This document shows positions 24,352 through 33,707 of a DNA stretch of 64,000 bases, in pieces; within the stretch, counting starts at the first letter, position 1, and each line of letters starts with the position of its first letter. Location of the stretch: positions 248,001 to 312,000 of the forward strand of contig CAVXQE010000006.1 in assembly GCA_963763755.1 (NCBI GenBank), read 5' to 3'. Below the pieces are notes generated by a model, which did not search any database, was not told the DNA's origin, and worked only from the letters and a program-made list of their open reading frames with translations. The DNA comes from Gaiellasilicea sp963763755. Its GTDB lineage: Bacteria > Actinomycetota > Thermoleophilia > Gaiellales > Gaiellaceae. The translations under genes were made by a program, and so were the position numbers.

Positions 24352-26010
24352 ATGCCGCAGAACGAGATCGACCTCCGGACGCTCGTCGCCGAGCAGGCGG
24401 CCTTGAACCGCGTCGCGGTGACCGTCGCGACCGAGACGGCAGCGGAGCGCGTCTTCGACGTCGTGACCGAGGAGGTCGCTCGCGTCCTCGGAGCCGATGC
24501 CGCGAACCTGGTTCGCTTCAGCCCGAGCCGGGACGAAGGGGTGATCGTCGGCAAGTGGAGCGAGCCGGGTGTCCAGATCCCGGACGCCGGCACGATCGTC
24601 GTGATCGAAGACGGCAGCGCGCTCACCCGGGTGGCTCGGACGGGGGCGCCGGCCCGCCAGGCCACGGACGACCCCGCCGTTCCCGCGGAGCTGCACAAGC
24701 GGCTGACCGCGCTCGGCGTGACCTCCCTCGTCGCTGCGCCGATCGTCGTGTCGGGCGACATCTGGGGTGCCGTCGTCGTGTCGCTCACCGGCGACCGGCG
24801 GTTTCCGGCGAACGCCGAGGAGCGACTCGGGCAGTTCGCGGGCCTCGTGGCCGTCGCGCTCGCGAACACGCAGGCGCGCGAGGAGCTCGCAACCCTGGCC
24901 GACGAGCAGGCTGCCCTCAGCCGCGTTGCGGTCGCCGTCGCGACCGAGGAGGATCCCGAGCGGCTCTTCAACGCCGTCTCGGAGGAGATCGGCCGGCTGT
25001 TCGGCGCGCGTTCCGCTGCGACCGTGCGCTACGTCGACGATGCAGACGAGGCGGAGATCGTGGGCGTCTGGGTGCGGGACGGCCGCTACGACGGCCCCCT
25101 CGGCGTACGCCTGCCGTTCCAGGGCGGTGCGATCGCGCGCGTCGCGAAGACCGGTCGAGCCGCGCGGATCGACCTGGAGAACGAGCCGCCCGACGTCCAG
25201 GAGCACATGGTCGCGGCGGGTGTGAACTCAGGGGCGGCGGCTCCGATCGTTGTCTCCGGGCGCCTCTGGGGTTCCACCTCGATCTCCCTCAGCGAGTCCG
25301 AGCGATTCCCAGCGGATGTCGAGGCTCGCCTCGAGAAATTCACGAACCTCGTCGCCGTCGCGCTCGCAAACGCGGAGGCCCGCGAACAGCTGACCGCGTC
25401 GCGCGCACGCATCGTCCAGGCCGGCGACGCCGAGCGGCAGCGGCTCGAGCGGAACCTGCACGACGGTGCACAGCAGCGCTTCGTCTCGCTTGCTCTCGGC
25501 CTTCGTCTCGCCCAGTCGCAGCTGACGGCCGACCCGGCGGCCGCGGCGGAGCTCCTCGCGCAGGCCAGCGAAGAGCTCTCGCTCGGTCTGGAGGAGCTCC
25601 GTGAGCTCGCCCGCGGAATCCATCCGGCGATCCTCACCGACCGCGGCCTCGCGCCGGCCATCGAGGCGCTTGCCACGCGCGCCACGTGCCCGGTGGAGAT
25701 CAACGGCGTTCCGTCCGAGCGGCTGCCAGAGCCGATCGAGGCCGCCGCGTTCTACGTGGTCTCGGAATCTCTCACGAACGTCGCCAAGTACGCCTCGGCG
25801 AGCCGAGCGCAGGTCGAGCTCGTTCGCGAAGACGGCCTGCTCGTGGTCGAGGTCTCCGACGACGGCGTCGGCGGCGCCGACCCGGGTGGGGGATCGGGTC
25901 TTCGAGGACTGACCGACCGGGTGGAAGCACTCGGAGGCCAGCTCAAGGTCTCGAGCGAGCGCGGCCTCGGCACGACCGTGCGGGCCGAGCTCCCGCTGCA
26001 CCCGGACTAG
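24352..26010 (+). CDS. Two-GAF sensor histidine kinase (HisKA_3/NarL type)
   Basis: 552 residues from ATG 24352. Two GAF domains in tandem, about 10-175 and 185-350, are clearly duplicated: each begins with LVAEQAALNRVAV / LADEQAALSRVAV, contains AAPIVVSG followed by a WG, and ends in FPA...VAVALANTQAREEL. The kinase core follows: AERQRLERNLHDGAQQRF with the HisKA_3 phosphoacceptor His, then an HATPase domain with VVSESLTNVAKYA, VSDDGVGGAD and SGLRGLTDRVEALGG. No membrane segment, so a cytosolic sensor. No partner LuxR-type regulator lies nearby, making it an orphan here. Convergent with the DUF4349 gene (4-base overlap). Confidence 0.92.
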   Translation: MPQNEIDLRTLVAEQAALNRVAVTVATETAAERVFDVVTEEVARVLGADAANLVRFSPSRDEGVIVGKWSEPGVQIPDAGTIVVIEDGSALTRVARTGAPARQATDDPAVPAELHKRLTALGVTSLVAAPIVVSGDIWGAVVVSLTGDRRFPANAEERLGQFAGLVAVALANTQAREELATLADEQAALSRVAVAVATEEDPERLFNAVSEEIGRLFGARSAATVRYVDDADEAEIVGVWVRDGRYDGPLGVRLPFQGGAIARVAKTGRAARIDLENEPPDVQEHMVAAGVNSGAAAPIVVSGRLWGSTSISLSESERFPADVEARLEKFTNLVAVALANAEAREQLTASRARIVQAGDAERQRLERNLHDGAQQRFVSLALGLRLAQSQLTADPAAAAELLAQASEELSLGLEELRELARGIHPAILTDRGLAPAIEALATRATCPVEINGVPSERLPEPIEAAAFYVVSESLTNVAKYASASRAQVELVREDGLLVVEVSDDGVGGADPGGGSGLRGLTDRVEALGGQLKVSSERGLGTTVRAELPLHPD

Positions 26011-27056
26011 TTCTGCTCGAGCAGGCGCGTGTCGACCTGCCGGCGCCGGAGGCGCAGCGCGAGCCAGACGAGGAAGCCGACGAGCAGGAACGGGCCGGCG
26101 ACCACGACGAAGTAGAGGAGCCCGATCGCCTCCCAGGCGAGCACGTCCTTGATGTTGTCGAGCGGGCCGCCTCCCACTGCGCCGGGCTCGATCTTCTCGG
26201 TCGTGAGGGAGAGGTAGATCGTCGCCGTCCGCGCCTCGGCGCGCGTGCCGGCGAGCCCCTCGCGCAGGCCCTTCAGCTTGACGCGGGCGTTCGCGAGCCG
26301 CGACTTCAGCACGGCGCGGTTGGCGTCGGAGAGGGTCGTGCTCTCGAGCTGGCCGAGGATCCCTGCGATCTGCCGCTGGGTCGCCTCGATCTGCGACTCG
26401 AGCGTGTCGGCCTGAACCTGGAGATCCTCGATCCCGTAGCGCTGGCCGACGATCGTGCCGAGCGCGGACAGCTCGTCATTGCGCTCTGCACCTTGGAGAT
26501 CGGGATGCGGAGCGTGATCTGCGCCGAGCCGATGCCCACTGACGGCGCCTCGTACTGGAGCGAGGCGATGCTGCCGCCGTGCGAGAGCGCGATTCGCTGA
26601 GCGCTCTTCGTCGCTCCCGAGAGCGCATCGACGTCGTCCACGCGCAGGCGCAGCTCCGCCTCGTAGCGCTGGAGCTGGCCCGTGGCGGGCGGAACCGCCC
26701 CGCTCGAGTCGGCGGTTGCGGGAGGAGCGGCCAGGCCCTTGAGCGCCTCGCTCTGTTGCGGCTGGGCACGTTCGAATCCCGGGGCAGTGGCCCTGGTCGT
26801 AGCCTCGCCTGCGCCGGAGGCGGTGATCTGGTCGCCGCCGGTCGACGTCCTCACGTGTCAGGCCGATCACCGTCGCCGCGGAGAGCGCCAGGACCAGCGC
26901 GACCGGCGCGACGAGCACGAGCTGCCGCCAGCGGAACCGGGCGAGAAAGGGCTCGCGTGCCGGCTCCGCGGCGGACAGGGCGCGAACACGGTCGCGGAGC
27001 GCGGAAGGCGCGACGGGCTTCGTGGCGCGGATCTCGTTCAGCAGGGACTCAGACAT
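26007..27056 (-). CDS. DUF4349 membrane protein, likely anti-sigma partner (two compensating frameshifts)
   Basis: About 349 codons. The N-terminus (MSESLLNEIRATKPVAPSAL) is cytosolic, followed by a membrane helix (LVLVAPVALVLALSAATVIG). Near 26850 the frame shifts +1 into TSTGGDQITAS, QRYEAELRLRVDDVDAL and IASLQYEAPS. Near 26485 it shifts back, and KVQSA...NDELSALGTIVGQR resumes the first frame. Then come a coiled-coil (LESQIEATQRQIAGILGQLE), TATIYLSLT, and a last membrane helix (LLYFVVVAGPFLLVGFLVW). This is a complete DUF4349 protein. It overlaps the ECF sigma gene by 8 bases with a short zinc-less N-terminal arm, a layout typical of anti-sigma factors; that role is inference. Confidence 0.8.
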   Translation of the reverse strand: MSESLLNEIRATKPVAPSALRDRVRALSAAEPAREPFLARFRWRQLVLVAPVALVLALSAATVIGLTREDVDRRRPDHRLRRRRGYDQGHCPGIRTCPAATERGAQGPGRSSRNRRLERGGSARHGPAPALRGGAAPARGRRRCALGSDEERSANRALARRQHRLAPVRGAVSGHRLGADHAPHPDLQGAERNDELSALGTIVGQRYGIEDLQVQADTLESQIEATQRQIAGILGQLESTTLSDANRAVLKSRLANARVKLKGLREGLAGTRAEARTATIYLSLTTEKIEPGAVGGGPLDNIKDVLAWEAIGLLYFVVVAGPFLLVGFLVWLALRLRRRQVDTRLLEQN

Positions 27057-27561
27057 GGACGCTCACCTTCTCCTCGAGCTTCTTCAGGGCGCGCGACAGA
27101 CGAGTGGAAACCGCCGTCGGGCTGATACCGAGCACGCGCGCGGCCTCGTCGCCGTCGAGCTCCAGCAGGATCCGGAGCGCGATCACCTCGCGCTCGCCGG
27201 CGCTGAGCCCGGCCAGGGCGGCTTCGAGGTCGGGGGACAGGCCTTCGGCGAACGAGACGTCGACGTGCTCCGGCGTCGCGGCGCGTTCCTCGCGACGCTT
27301 TCGGCGCTCCTCGGCGCGGAACCAGTCGAGCGCTGTGGTGCGGGCGATCTGGCAGAGCCACGTGCGGGCGCTGCCGCGGCGGGCGTCGAAGCGGCGCCAC
27401 GAGCGCAGCGCCTTCTCGAACGTGTCCGCGACGAGGTCCTCGGCGAGCGAGCGGTCGCGGGTCAGATAGACGAGATACGCGTACACGTCGTCGAGGTGCT
27501 CCTCCGCGGTCGCTGAGAACGAGGCCGACAAGGTCAGTTGGCTTCGTGCCGAAAGGGTCAT
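27049..27561 (-). CDS. ECF-type RNA polymerase sigma factor
   Basis: 170 residues from ATG 27561; a TTG at 27597 would add 12 basic residues. Region 2: DDVYAYLVYLTRDRSLAEDLVADTFEKAL, then RRGSARTWLCQIARTTALDWFR. Region 4: LSAGEREVIALRILLELDGDEAARVLGISPTAVSTRLSRAL, a helix-turn-helix for -35 recognition. The adjacent overlapping DUF4349 gene is the probable regulator. No ECF-type promoter (GGAAC...GTT) is evident just upstream, so autoregulation is not supported by the sequence. Confidence 0.93.
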   Translation of the reverse strand: MTLSARSQLTLSASFSATAEEHLDDVYAYLVYLTRDRSLAEDLVADTFEKALRSWRRFDARRGSARTWLCQIARTTALDWFRAEERRKRREERAATPEHVDVSFAEGLSPDLEAALAGLSAGEREVIALRILLELDGDEAARVLGISPTAVSTRLSRALKKLEEKVSVHV

Positions 27562-27617
27562 CGCTTGCACACCGTTCCTACGCCGCCGGACGGTCAATCG
27601 TCACATCGGCACAGCCG

Positions 27618-29465
27618 TCACACCTGCTGCGCGGACTCGAACAGCTGCTCCCAGCGCTCGAGCAGGCCCTGCAGCTCCTCGCGTGCCACCTTGTGCGCGG
27701 CGAGGACTTCGGCGTCACCCCAGTCTTCGGCCAGCCGGCGCTCGAGGTCGGCGATCTCGAGCTCGCGCTCCTGGATCGAGGACTCGACCAGCTCGAGCTC
27801 GCTGCGGCGGGGCGGCTTCGGCTTCTCGGGTCTCGGCTTCTCCTTGCGCTCCTTCGGCTTCGGCGGCGCCGGAGCGTCCTCGCCGGCGCGGATGCGGGCG
27901 TAGTCGGCCCAGCCGCCGGGGTAGGAGCGGAGACCTCCGTCCTCGACCGCGACGATCCGCTCGGCGACGGCGTCGAGCACTGCGCGGTCGTGGGAGACGA
28001 GCAGGACCGTGCCCGGAAACGCCTCGAGCGCGGCCTCGAGGGCTTCACGGCTTTCGAGGTCGAGATGGTTGGTCGGCTCGTCGAGGACGAGAAAGTTCGC
28101 TCCGGACGCGACGACCAGCGCGAGCCCGAGCCGGCGGCGCTCACCGCCTGAGAGCTGGTCGACCCGCTTCTCGTGGTCGTCCCAGCCGGAGAAGAGGAAG
28201 CGGCCGAGGAGTGCCTGCGCCTGCGGCCGTTGCAGGCCGGTGGCGCCCATCGTGCACTCGAGCACGCTGCCGCGCTCGTCGAGCTCCACCTCGTGCTGCG
28301 AGAAGTACGCGAGCTCGACGCCGTGGCCGATCCGGCCGACCTCGCCGGCCACGATCCCCTCCAGCAGCGTCGACTTGCCGGAGCCGTTCGGCCCGATCAG
28401 AGCGACATGCTCGCCGCGCTCCAGGACGAGCTCCGCGTCCTCGAGAAGCGGCTTCGTGCCGGCGGCGAGGTCGAAGCCCTCGGCCTCGATCACCATCCGG
28501 CCGCTCCGGGCAGGCTTCAGGAACTCGAAGCCGAGCGTGCGCCGGCCGGCACGCGGCGCCTCGACGCGCTCGGCCTCGATGCGGGCGATCTGCTTCAGCT
28601 TCGCCTGCGCCTGCCGTGACTTCGTGCCGTAGCGGAAGCGGGCGACGAATCTCTCGAGCCGGGCGATGTCCTCGGCCTGGCGCTGCGCCCACGTCGCCTG
28701 GTTGGCGAGCCGCGCGGCCTTCTCCTGGCGCCACACGTGCCACTTGCCCGGGAAGAAGACGGAGCTACCGCCTTCGAGCTCGAGCACGGACGTCGCGACC
28801 GACTCGAGGAACCAGCGATCGTGGGCCACGAGGACGACCGCGGCGTCGATCGTGGCCAGTTCCTGCTCGAGCCACTCCATCGAGGCCATGTCGAGGTGGT
28901 TGGTCGGCTCGTCGAGGAGCAGCAGATCGGGGCCGCCGGCAAGCGCTCGCGCGAGTGAGGCGCGTGTCAGCTCTCCGCCGGAGAAGGTGTCGAGCCCCCG
29001 GTCGAGGTCGCCGTCCGCGAAGCCGAGGCCGCGCAGCACGGCAGTGGCGTGGTCGCGCCAGCCGTAGCCGCCCGCGTGCTCGAGCCGCGCCTGCGCCTCG
29101 CCGTAGCGCCGGAGTGTCTCCGGGCCGTGATCGCCGGCGGCCATCGCCTCCTCCAGGCGGCGCAGCTCGCGCTCGGTCTCGATCAGGTCGGACGCGCCGG
29201 AGAGGGCGTATTCGCGCAGCGTGAAGCCGCCGAGCCTGGGCGGCCGCTGGTCGTGGAGCGCGACGCGGGCGCCCTTCTCCCAGGCGAGCTCACCGCCTGC
29301 GAGCTCTGTCTCGCCCATCAGGGCACGCAGCAGGGTCGTCTTGCCGGCGCCGTTCGGGCCGGCGAGCGCGAGCCGGTCCCGGCGCTCGAGCTTGAACGAG
29401 ACCCCGTCGAAGAGAGCCTCGCCGGAGAACTCCTTCCGGAGCGCGGATGCGATGAGAACCGCCAT
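27618..29465 (-). CDS. ABC-F family ATPase
   Basis: 615 residues from ATG 29465 (MAVLIASALRKEFSG). Two nucleotide-binding domains with no membrane segments: Walker A GPNGAGKTT and GPNGSGKST; signatures FSGGELTRASLARAL and LSGGERRRLGLALV; Walker B LLLLDEPTNHLD and FLVLDEPTNHLD. A linker of about 80 residues between them contains RYGTKSRQAQAKLKQIARIE, the ABC-F P-site-tRNA interaction region, and the C-terminus is a charged KEKPRPEKPKPP stretch plus a coiled coil. ABC-F proteins act on ribosomes (Uup/EttA/antibiotic-protection types). Which subtype cannot be said from sequence alone. Confidence 0.93.
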   Translation of the reverse strand: MAVLIASALRKEFSGEALFDGVSFKLERRDRLALAGPNGAGKTTLLRALMGETELAGGELAWEKGARVALHDQRPPRLGGFTLREYALSGASDLIETERELRRLEEAMAAGDHGPETLRRYGEAQARLEHAGGYGWRDHATAVLRGLGFADGDLDRGLDTFSGGELTRASLARALAGGPDLLLLDEPTNHLDMASMEWLEQELATIDAAVVLVAHDRWFLESVATSVLELEGGSSVFFPGKWHVWRQEKAARLANQATWAQRQAEDIARLERFVARFRYGTKSRQAQAKLKQIARIEAERVEAPRAGRRTLGFEFLKPARSGRMVIEAEGFDLAAGTKPLLEDAELVLERGEHVALIGPNGSGKSTLLEGIVAGEVGRIGHGVELAYFSQHEVELDERGSVLECTMGATGLQRPQAQALLGRFLFSGWDDHEKRVDQLSGGERRRLGLALVVASGANFLVLDEPTNHLDLESREALEAALEAFPGTVLLVSHDRAVLDAVAERIVAVEDGGLRSYPGGWADYARIRAGEDAPAPPKPKERKEKPRPEKPKPPRRSELELVESSIQERELEIADLERRLAEDWGDAEVLAAHKVAREELQGLLERWEQLFESAQQV

Positions 29466-29527
29466 GCTCGAAGGGTAGTGCGCGTTGACGGCGCGCAGGA
29501 AGCAGGCCAAGCCATATCGTTGATGCT

Positions 29528-31534
29528 GTGAGCGAAGACGCAGAGATTCGCAAGCTCTCGATCAACACGATCCGCGCGCTTGCGATGGACGCGGTCCAGA
29601 AGGCGAACGCGGGCCACCCGGGCACGGCGATGGCGCTCGCGCCGCTCGCCTACGTCCTGTACCGAAACGTCATGCGCCACAATCCGGCGAACCCGGACTG
29701 GCCGAACCGCGACCGGTTCATCCTCTCCGCCGGCCACGCCTGCATCCTCCAGTACGCGACGCTGCACCTGACCGGCTACAACCTGTCGCTGGAAGAGCTG
29801 AAGCGCTTCCGGCAGTGGGAATCGCGAACGCCCGGGCACCCGGAGCACTTCATGACCGAGGGGATCGAGACCACGACCGGCCCGCTCGGGCAGGGCTTCG
29901 CGAACGGCGTCGGCTTCGCGATTGCGGATCGCTTCCTGGCGGAGCGCTACAACCGGCCTCACCACGACATCGTCGATCGCCGGGTCTACGCGATCTGCTC
30001 GGACGGCGACCTGATGGAGGGCGTCAGCTACGAGGCCGCGTCGCTCGCCGGCCATCTCGGCCTCGGCCGGCTCGTCTACTTCTACGACGACAACCACATC
30101 ACGATCGACGGTACGACCGCGCTCAGCTTCACGACGGAGGACAAGGTGAAGCGCTTCGAGGCCCAGGGCTGGCACGTCCAGTCCGTCGAGGACTCGGAGG
30201 ACGTCGCCGCGCTCGAGCGCGCGACCCGCGCCGCGCAGGCCGAAGAGGAGCGGCCGTCGCTCGTGATCGTGCGCAGTCACATCGCCTACGGCGCGCCGAA
30301 CGCGATCGACACGTCGAAGTCCCACGGCGCGCCGCTCGGCGAGGACGAGGTGCGGGCGGCGAAGCAGGCGCTCGGACTGGATCCGGACCAGCAGTTCGAC
30401 GTCGCCGACGAGGTCTACGAGCACATGGACATGAGGCCCGCCGGAATCGAGGCCGAGCAGCAGTGGCACGACCGCTTCGAGCTCTGGGCCGAGACGTTTC
30501 CGAAGCTGCGCGAGGAGTGGGAGGCGGACCGCACCGGCAAGCCGCGGCCAGGGTGGATCGAGGCGCTGCCGGAGTTCCCGGCCGGGGAGGGGGTGGCCAC
30601 CCGCGACGCCGGCAAGAAGGTGATGCAGGCGATCAAGCCGTTCACGCCGACGATGGTCGGGGGAGCGGCGGACCTCGTCGAGTCGACGAAGACGGAGTTC
30701 GAGGGTGCCGGAGTGTTCTCGTCGACCCACGCGGGCCGCAACATCGCGTTCGGGATCCGCGAGCACGCGATGGGATCGATCGTGAACGGGATCTCGCTCA
30801 CGCAGGGGATGCTGAAGCCGTACGGCTCGACCTTCCTGATCTTCTCGGACTACATGCGCCCGGCCGTCCGGCTCTCCGCGCTCGGCCACATGCAGTCGCT
30901 GTGGGTCTGGACACACGACTCCGTCGGCCTCGGCGAGGACGGCCCGACGCACCAGCCGGTCGAGCACCACATGACGCTCCGGTCGATCCCGAACCTCTGG
31001 TACGTGCGGCCGGGCGACGCGAACGAGACGTCGATGGCGTGGCGGATCGCGCTGGAGCGCGAGGGCGGCCCGGTTGCGCTGGCGCTCTCACGCCAGAAGC
31101 TGCCGACGCTCGATCGCTCCGAGGTCGCGCCGGCGGAGGGCGCGCTTCGCGGCGCCTACACCCTCTGGCAGTCGGGCGACGGGCTTCCCGACATCGTCCT
31201 GCTCGCGACCGGCTCCGAGGTGAGCCTGGCCTACGAGGCCGCACGCTCGCTGGACGCCAATGTCCGCGTCGTCTCGATGCCGTGCTGGGAGCTCTTCTCC
31301 GAGCAGCCGCAGGACTACCGCGACGAGGTGATTCCGCCCGACGTCGGCGCGCGACTGTCCGTCGAAGCCGGCATCTCGCTCGGCTGGGAGCGCTGGATCG
31401 GCGATGCCGGCGCGTCGGTCGCCGTCGACCGCTTCGGCGCCTCGGCACCGGGCGACGAGGTGCTCGAACGGCTCGGCTTCACGGCCGAGAACATCGCTAC
31501 ACGCGCCGCAGCCCTGCTCGAGCGCGTTTCCTAG
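29528..31534 (+). CDS. tkt: Transketolase
   Basis: 668 residues from GTG 29528. Thiamine-diphosphate enzyme moving two-carbon units in the pentose-phosphate pathway. Seen: AMDAVQKANAGHPGTAMALAP, TTTGPLGQGFANGVG, the ThDP/Mg motif CSDGDLMEGVSYEA...YFYDDNHITID, FGIREHAMGSIVNG, THDSVGLGEDGPTHQPVEH, and the sugar-binding RQKLPTLDRS. Full length. TATCGT at 29515-29520 lies 7 bases before the start, so this may be leaderless. It is separated from the rpiB-opcA operon by the TetR/fusion-gene pair. Convergent with the hydrolase-glycosyltransferase gene (4-base overlap). Confidence 0.96.
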   Translation: MSEDAEIRKLSINTIRALAMDAVQKANAGHPGTAMALAPLAYVLYRNVMRHNPANPDWPNRDRFILSAGHACILQYATLHLTGYNLSLEELKRFRQWESRTPGHPEHFMTEGIETTTGPLGQGFANGVGFAIADRFLAERYNRPHHDIVDRRVYAICSDGDLMEGVSYEAASLAGHLGLGRLVYFYDDNHITIDGTTALSFTTEDKVKRFEAQGWHVQSVEDSEDVAALERATRAAQAEEERPSLVIVRSHIAYGAPNAIDTSKSHGAPLGEDEVRAAKQALGLDPDQQFDVADEVYEHMDMRPAGIEAEQQWHDRFELWAETFPKLREEWEADRTGKPRPGWIEALPEFPAGEGVATRDAGKKVMQAIKPFTPTMVGGAADLVESTKTEFEGAGVFSSTHAGRNIAFGIREHAMGSIVNGISLTQGMLKPYGSTFLIFSDYMRPAVRLSALGHMQSLWVWTHDSVGLGEDGPTHQPVEHHMTLRSIPNLWYVRPGDANETSMAWRIALEREGGPVALALSRQKLPTLDRSEVAPAEGALRGAYTLWQSGDGLPDIVLLATGSEVSLAYEAARSLDANVRVVSMPCWELFSEQPQDYRDEVIPPDVGARLSVEAGISLGWERWIGDAGASVAVDRFGASAPGDEVLERLGFTAENIATRAAALLERVS

Positions 31535-33675
31535 AGCAGTTCGGCGATCAGCTCTGCCGCACGCGTTGCTCCGCCCGGCGCGACGTCCCGGTACTCGACG
31601 GGCTCTGAGAGGGCTGCCGCAATCGCTTCGGCAATCGTGTCCGGGTCCGCCGTCTCGATGTCGAGGCAGCGCTCCGCGCCGTACCGGCTCAGACGATGCC
31701 GGACGTGGAAGTTCTGCTCGAAGTGATCCCGGAGCGGGAAGTAGAGGAATGGAGTCTTCGCCGCGACGAGCTCCATGCTCGTCGTGAGCCCGCCCTGGAC
31801 GACGGCCACGTCGCAGACCGCGAGGTGCCGGTACAGCTCGTGCACGTACTGCTGAACCTCGACTCCCTCGGGCGCTGAGAGCGAGCTCGGGTCGATCCGC
31901 GGCCCGCACACGACGATCATGCGGAGCGCCGGGACCAGCGTCTTGGCCCGCGAGTAGCCGGCAAGCACCCGCCGCAGCAGGTCGATGCCGACGCCGGAGC
32001 CGCCGACGGCCACGATGCACACCCGCTCGTCCTCGGCGTAGCCGAGCTCCGCGCGGACGGCGGCCCGATCGAGCCGGCCCGTGGCGGGCGTCACGTAGCC
32101 GCTGAACTCGAACTGCTCGGCGACCCAGTCGCGAATCAGAGGCAGACCCGGGCCGAACGAGTCCGGGACGACGTCCTCCGCTTCGCCGATGAAGATCGAC
32201 CGGTCGCGGACGTGGGGGAAGCGCGCGATCTGCTCGATCATCTCGGCGTTGTAGTCCGCGGTGAGCATGGCCTCGCGTTCGCCGCGATCGGGCATCGGCA
32301 GCCAGCCGACGAAGTCCGTCAGCCAGCAATACGGGGCCGTCTTCAGCTCGGGGTTCTCGTGCAGGTAGTAGTCGAGCTCCCACGCCTCGTCTCCGATCCA
32401 GAGGTCGTACGGCTGGGAGCGGGCGACCTCGTGGAAGACCATGAAGTTGGCGAGCAGGATCTCGTCCATCCGCCGGATCGCCTCGAACGCGTGGAGCTGG
32501 TGACCGTCGGACTCCGCCTCGATGTGGCGCGACTCGTTCGCCAGGTGCCGGCTGGCGGGGTGGATTCGCTCGCCCGCTGCTTCGAGGACGCGCGTGACGG
32601 GATCCTGTGCGAGCCAGTCGACCGTCAGCCCGGGTTGAAGCCGGCGGAGCTCCTGCACGATCGCCAGATCGCGCCAGGCGTGGCCGAGGCCGATCGGTGA
32701 CGAGATGTAGAGCGCCTGCTTCGAGCGGGTAACCGCGCGACGCCACGTCTGTGGCTCCTGCGGACGGCCCCAGCACGCATTCGCGAAGTCGGAGAGGAGC
32801 AGGTTGAACCGGACCGGGTCGCGCGCGTGCGGGCTGTGCCCCGCGCCTTCCATCGTCACGAGCCTGCCGCCGGTCGCAGCTGCGAAAGCGGCCCCGCGGT
32901 CGGCAGGAATGAGGGCGTCCTCTGTGCCCTGGATCACGAGCACGGGGCAGCCGACGCGGGACATCAGCTCATGCGACGTCGCCTCGTCGAATCCGGCCGG
33001 TCTCACCGTGAGCTCGAGCGTGTCCGGTGTCGTCTCGAGCGCCCAGCCGATGCCGTCCTCGATCTGCTTCGTGGAGTGCGGCTCCGTGAAGCAGCGTCCG
33101 AAGAAGAAGTCCAGGAAGCCGGGATAGTCGCGCTGCCAGTAGTGGCGGTTCTGCTTCGCCCAGCCTTCGTCGGTCGGGAGCGGCTCGGTGAAGGACATCA
33201 CGCGCTCGGGCCGCGGTGGCGTGATCGGGACTGCCGGCGACATGAAGACTGCGCCGACGAAGCGCTCCGGATGGTTCGCGGTCAGGAGCAACCCCTTGTC
33301 GGCGCTGCCGCAGTGGACGACGAGGAAGACGCGGTCCAGGCCGAGCTCGTCGAGCAGCGCGAGAGCGTCCGCGGCCGTGACCTCCGCCCCGTATTCGTCG
33401 GGCGACTCCGGCCGGTCGGAACGGCCGTTGCCGCGCGGGTCGAACGTCAGGACGCTGAAGTGGCGGGAGAGATACGGCACCTGCCCCTTCCAGAAGCGCG
33501 AGTGGTTGATCGCCCAGGGCGGCAGGAAGAGCATCGTCTCCGGGGCGTCGCCGAAGAGCTCGTAGAAGATGCGCACGCCGTCGCGGTCGAGGTAGCCCTG
33601 CGCACGGGGCTCCGCCGCTCGTCCGGCGGCGTGCGGTGTCGCGGACGGCGCGACTGCGGTCATCAGGTCACCCAT
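31531..33675 (-). CDS. Fused alpha/beta hydrolase - MurG-like glycosyltransferase
   Basis: About 714 residues from ATG 33675 (MGDLMTAVAPS), preceded by GAAGGTGAG; ATG 33702 (MKPNS) is an alternative. Residues about 25-285 are an alpha/beta hydrolase: YELFGDAPETMLFLPPW, FDPRGNGRSDRPESPDE, a nucleophile elbow reading VVHCGSADKG (Cys where Ser is usual), acid in GTEDALIPADRG, and His in GAGHSPHARDP. From about 305 a GT-B glycosyltransferase follows: LYISSPIGLGHAWRDLAIV, LAQDPVTRVLE, and a GT28-type nucleotide-sugar half with VAVGGSGVGIDLLRR and DVAVVQGGLTTSMELVAA...FPLRDHFEQN. No frame break separates them. Divergent from a TetR gene. The product could be a glycosylated lipid or metabolite; substrate unknown. 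Confidence 0.88.
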   Translation of the reverse strand: MGDLMTAVAPSATPHAAGRAAEPRAQGYLDRDGVRIFYELFGDAPETMLFLPPWAINHSRFWKGQVPYLSRHFSVLTFDPRGNGRSDRPESPDEYGAEVTAADALALLDELGLDRVFLVVHCGSADKGLLLTANHPERFVGAVFMSPAVPITPPRPERVMSFTEPLPTDEGWAKQNRHYWQRDYPGFLDFFFGRCFTEPHSTKQIEDGIGWALETTPDTLELTVRPAGFDEATSHELMSRVGCPVLVIQGTEDALIPADRGAAFAAATGGRLVTMEGAGHSPHARDPVRFNLLLSDFANACWGRPQEPQTWRRAVTRSKQALYISSPIGLGHAWRDLAIVQELRRLQPGLTVDWLAQDPVTRVLEAAGERIHPASRHLANESRHIEAESDGHQLHAFEAIRRMDEILLANFMVFHEVARSQPYDLWIGDEAWELDYYLHENPELKTAPYCWLTDFVGWLPMPDRGEREAMLTADYNAEMIEQIARFPHVRDRSIFIGEAEDVVPDSFGPGLPLIRDWVAEQFEFSGYVTPATGRLDRAAVRAELGYAEDERVCIVAVGGSGVGIDLLRRVLAGYSRAKTLVPALRMIVVCGPRIDPSSLSAPEGVEVQQYVHELYRHLAVCDVAVVQGGLTTSMELVAAKTPFLYFPLRDHFEQNFHVRHRLSRYGAERCLDIETADPDTIAEAIAAALSEPVEYRDVAPGGATRAAELIAELL

Positions 33676-33707
33676 GTTCTCACCTTCACTGTTCGGCTTC
33701 ATAGGAA

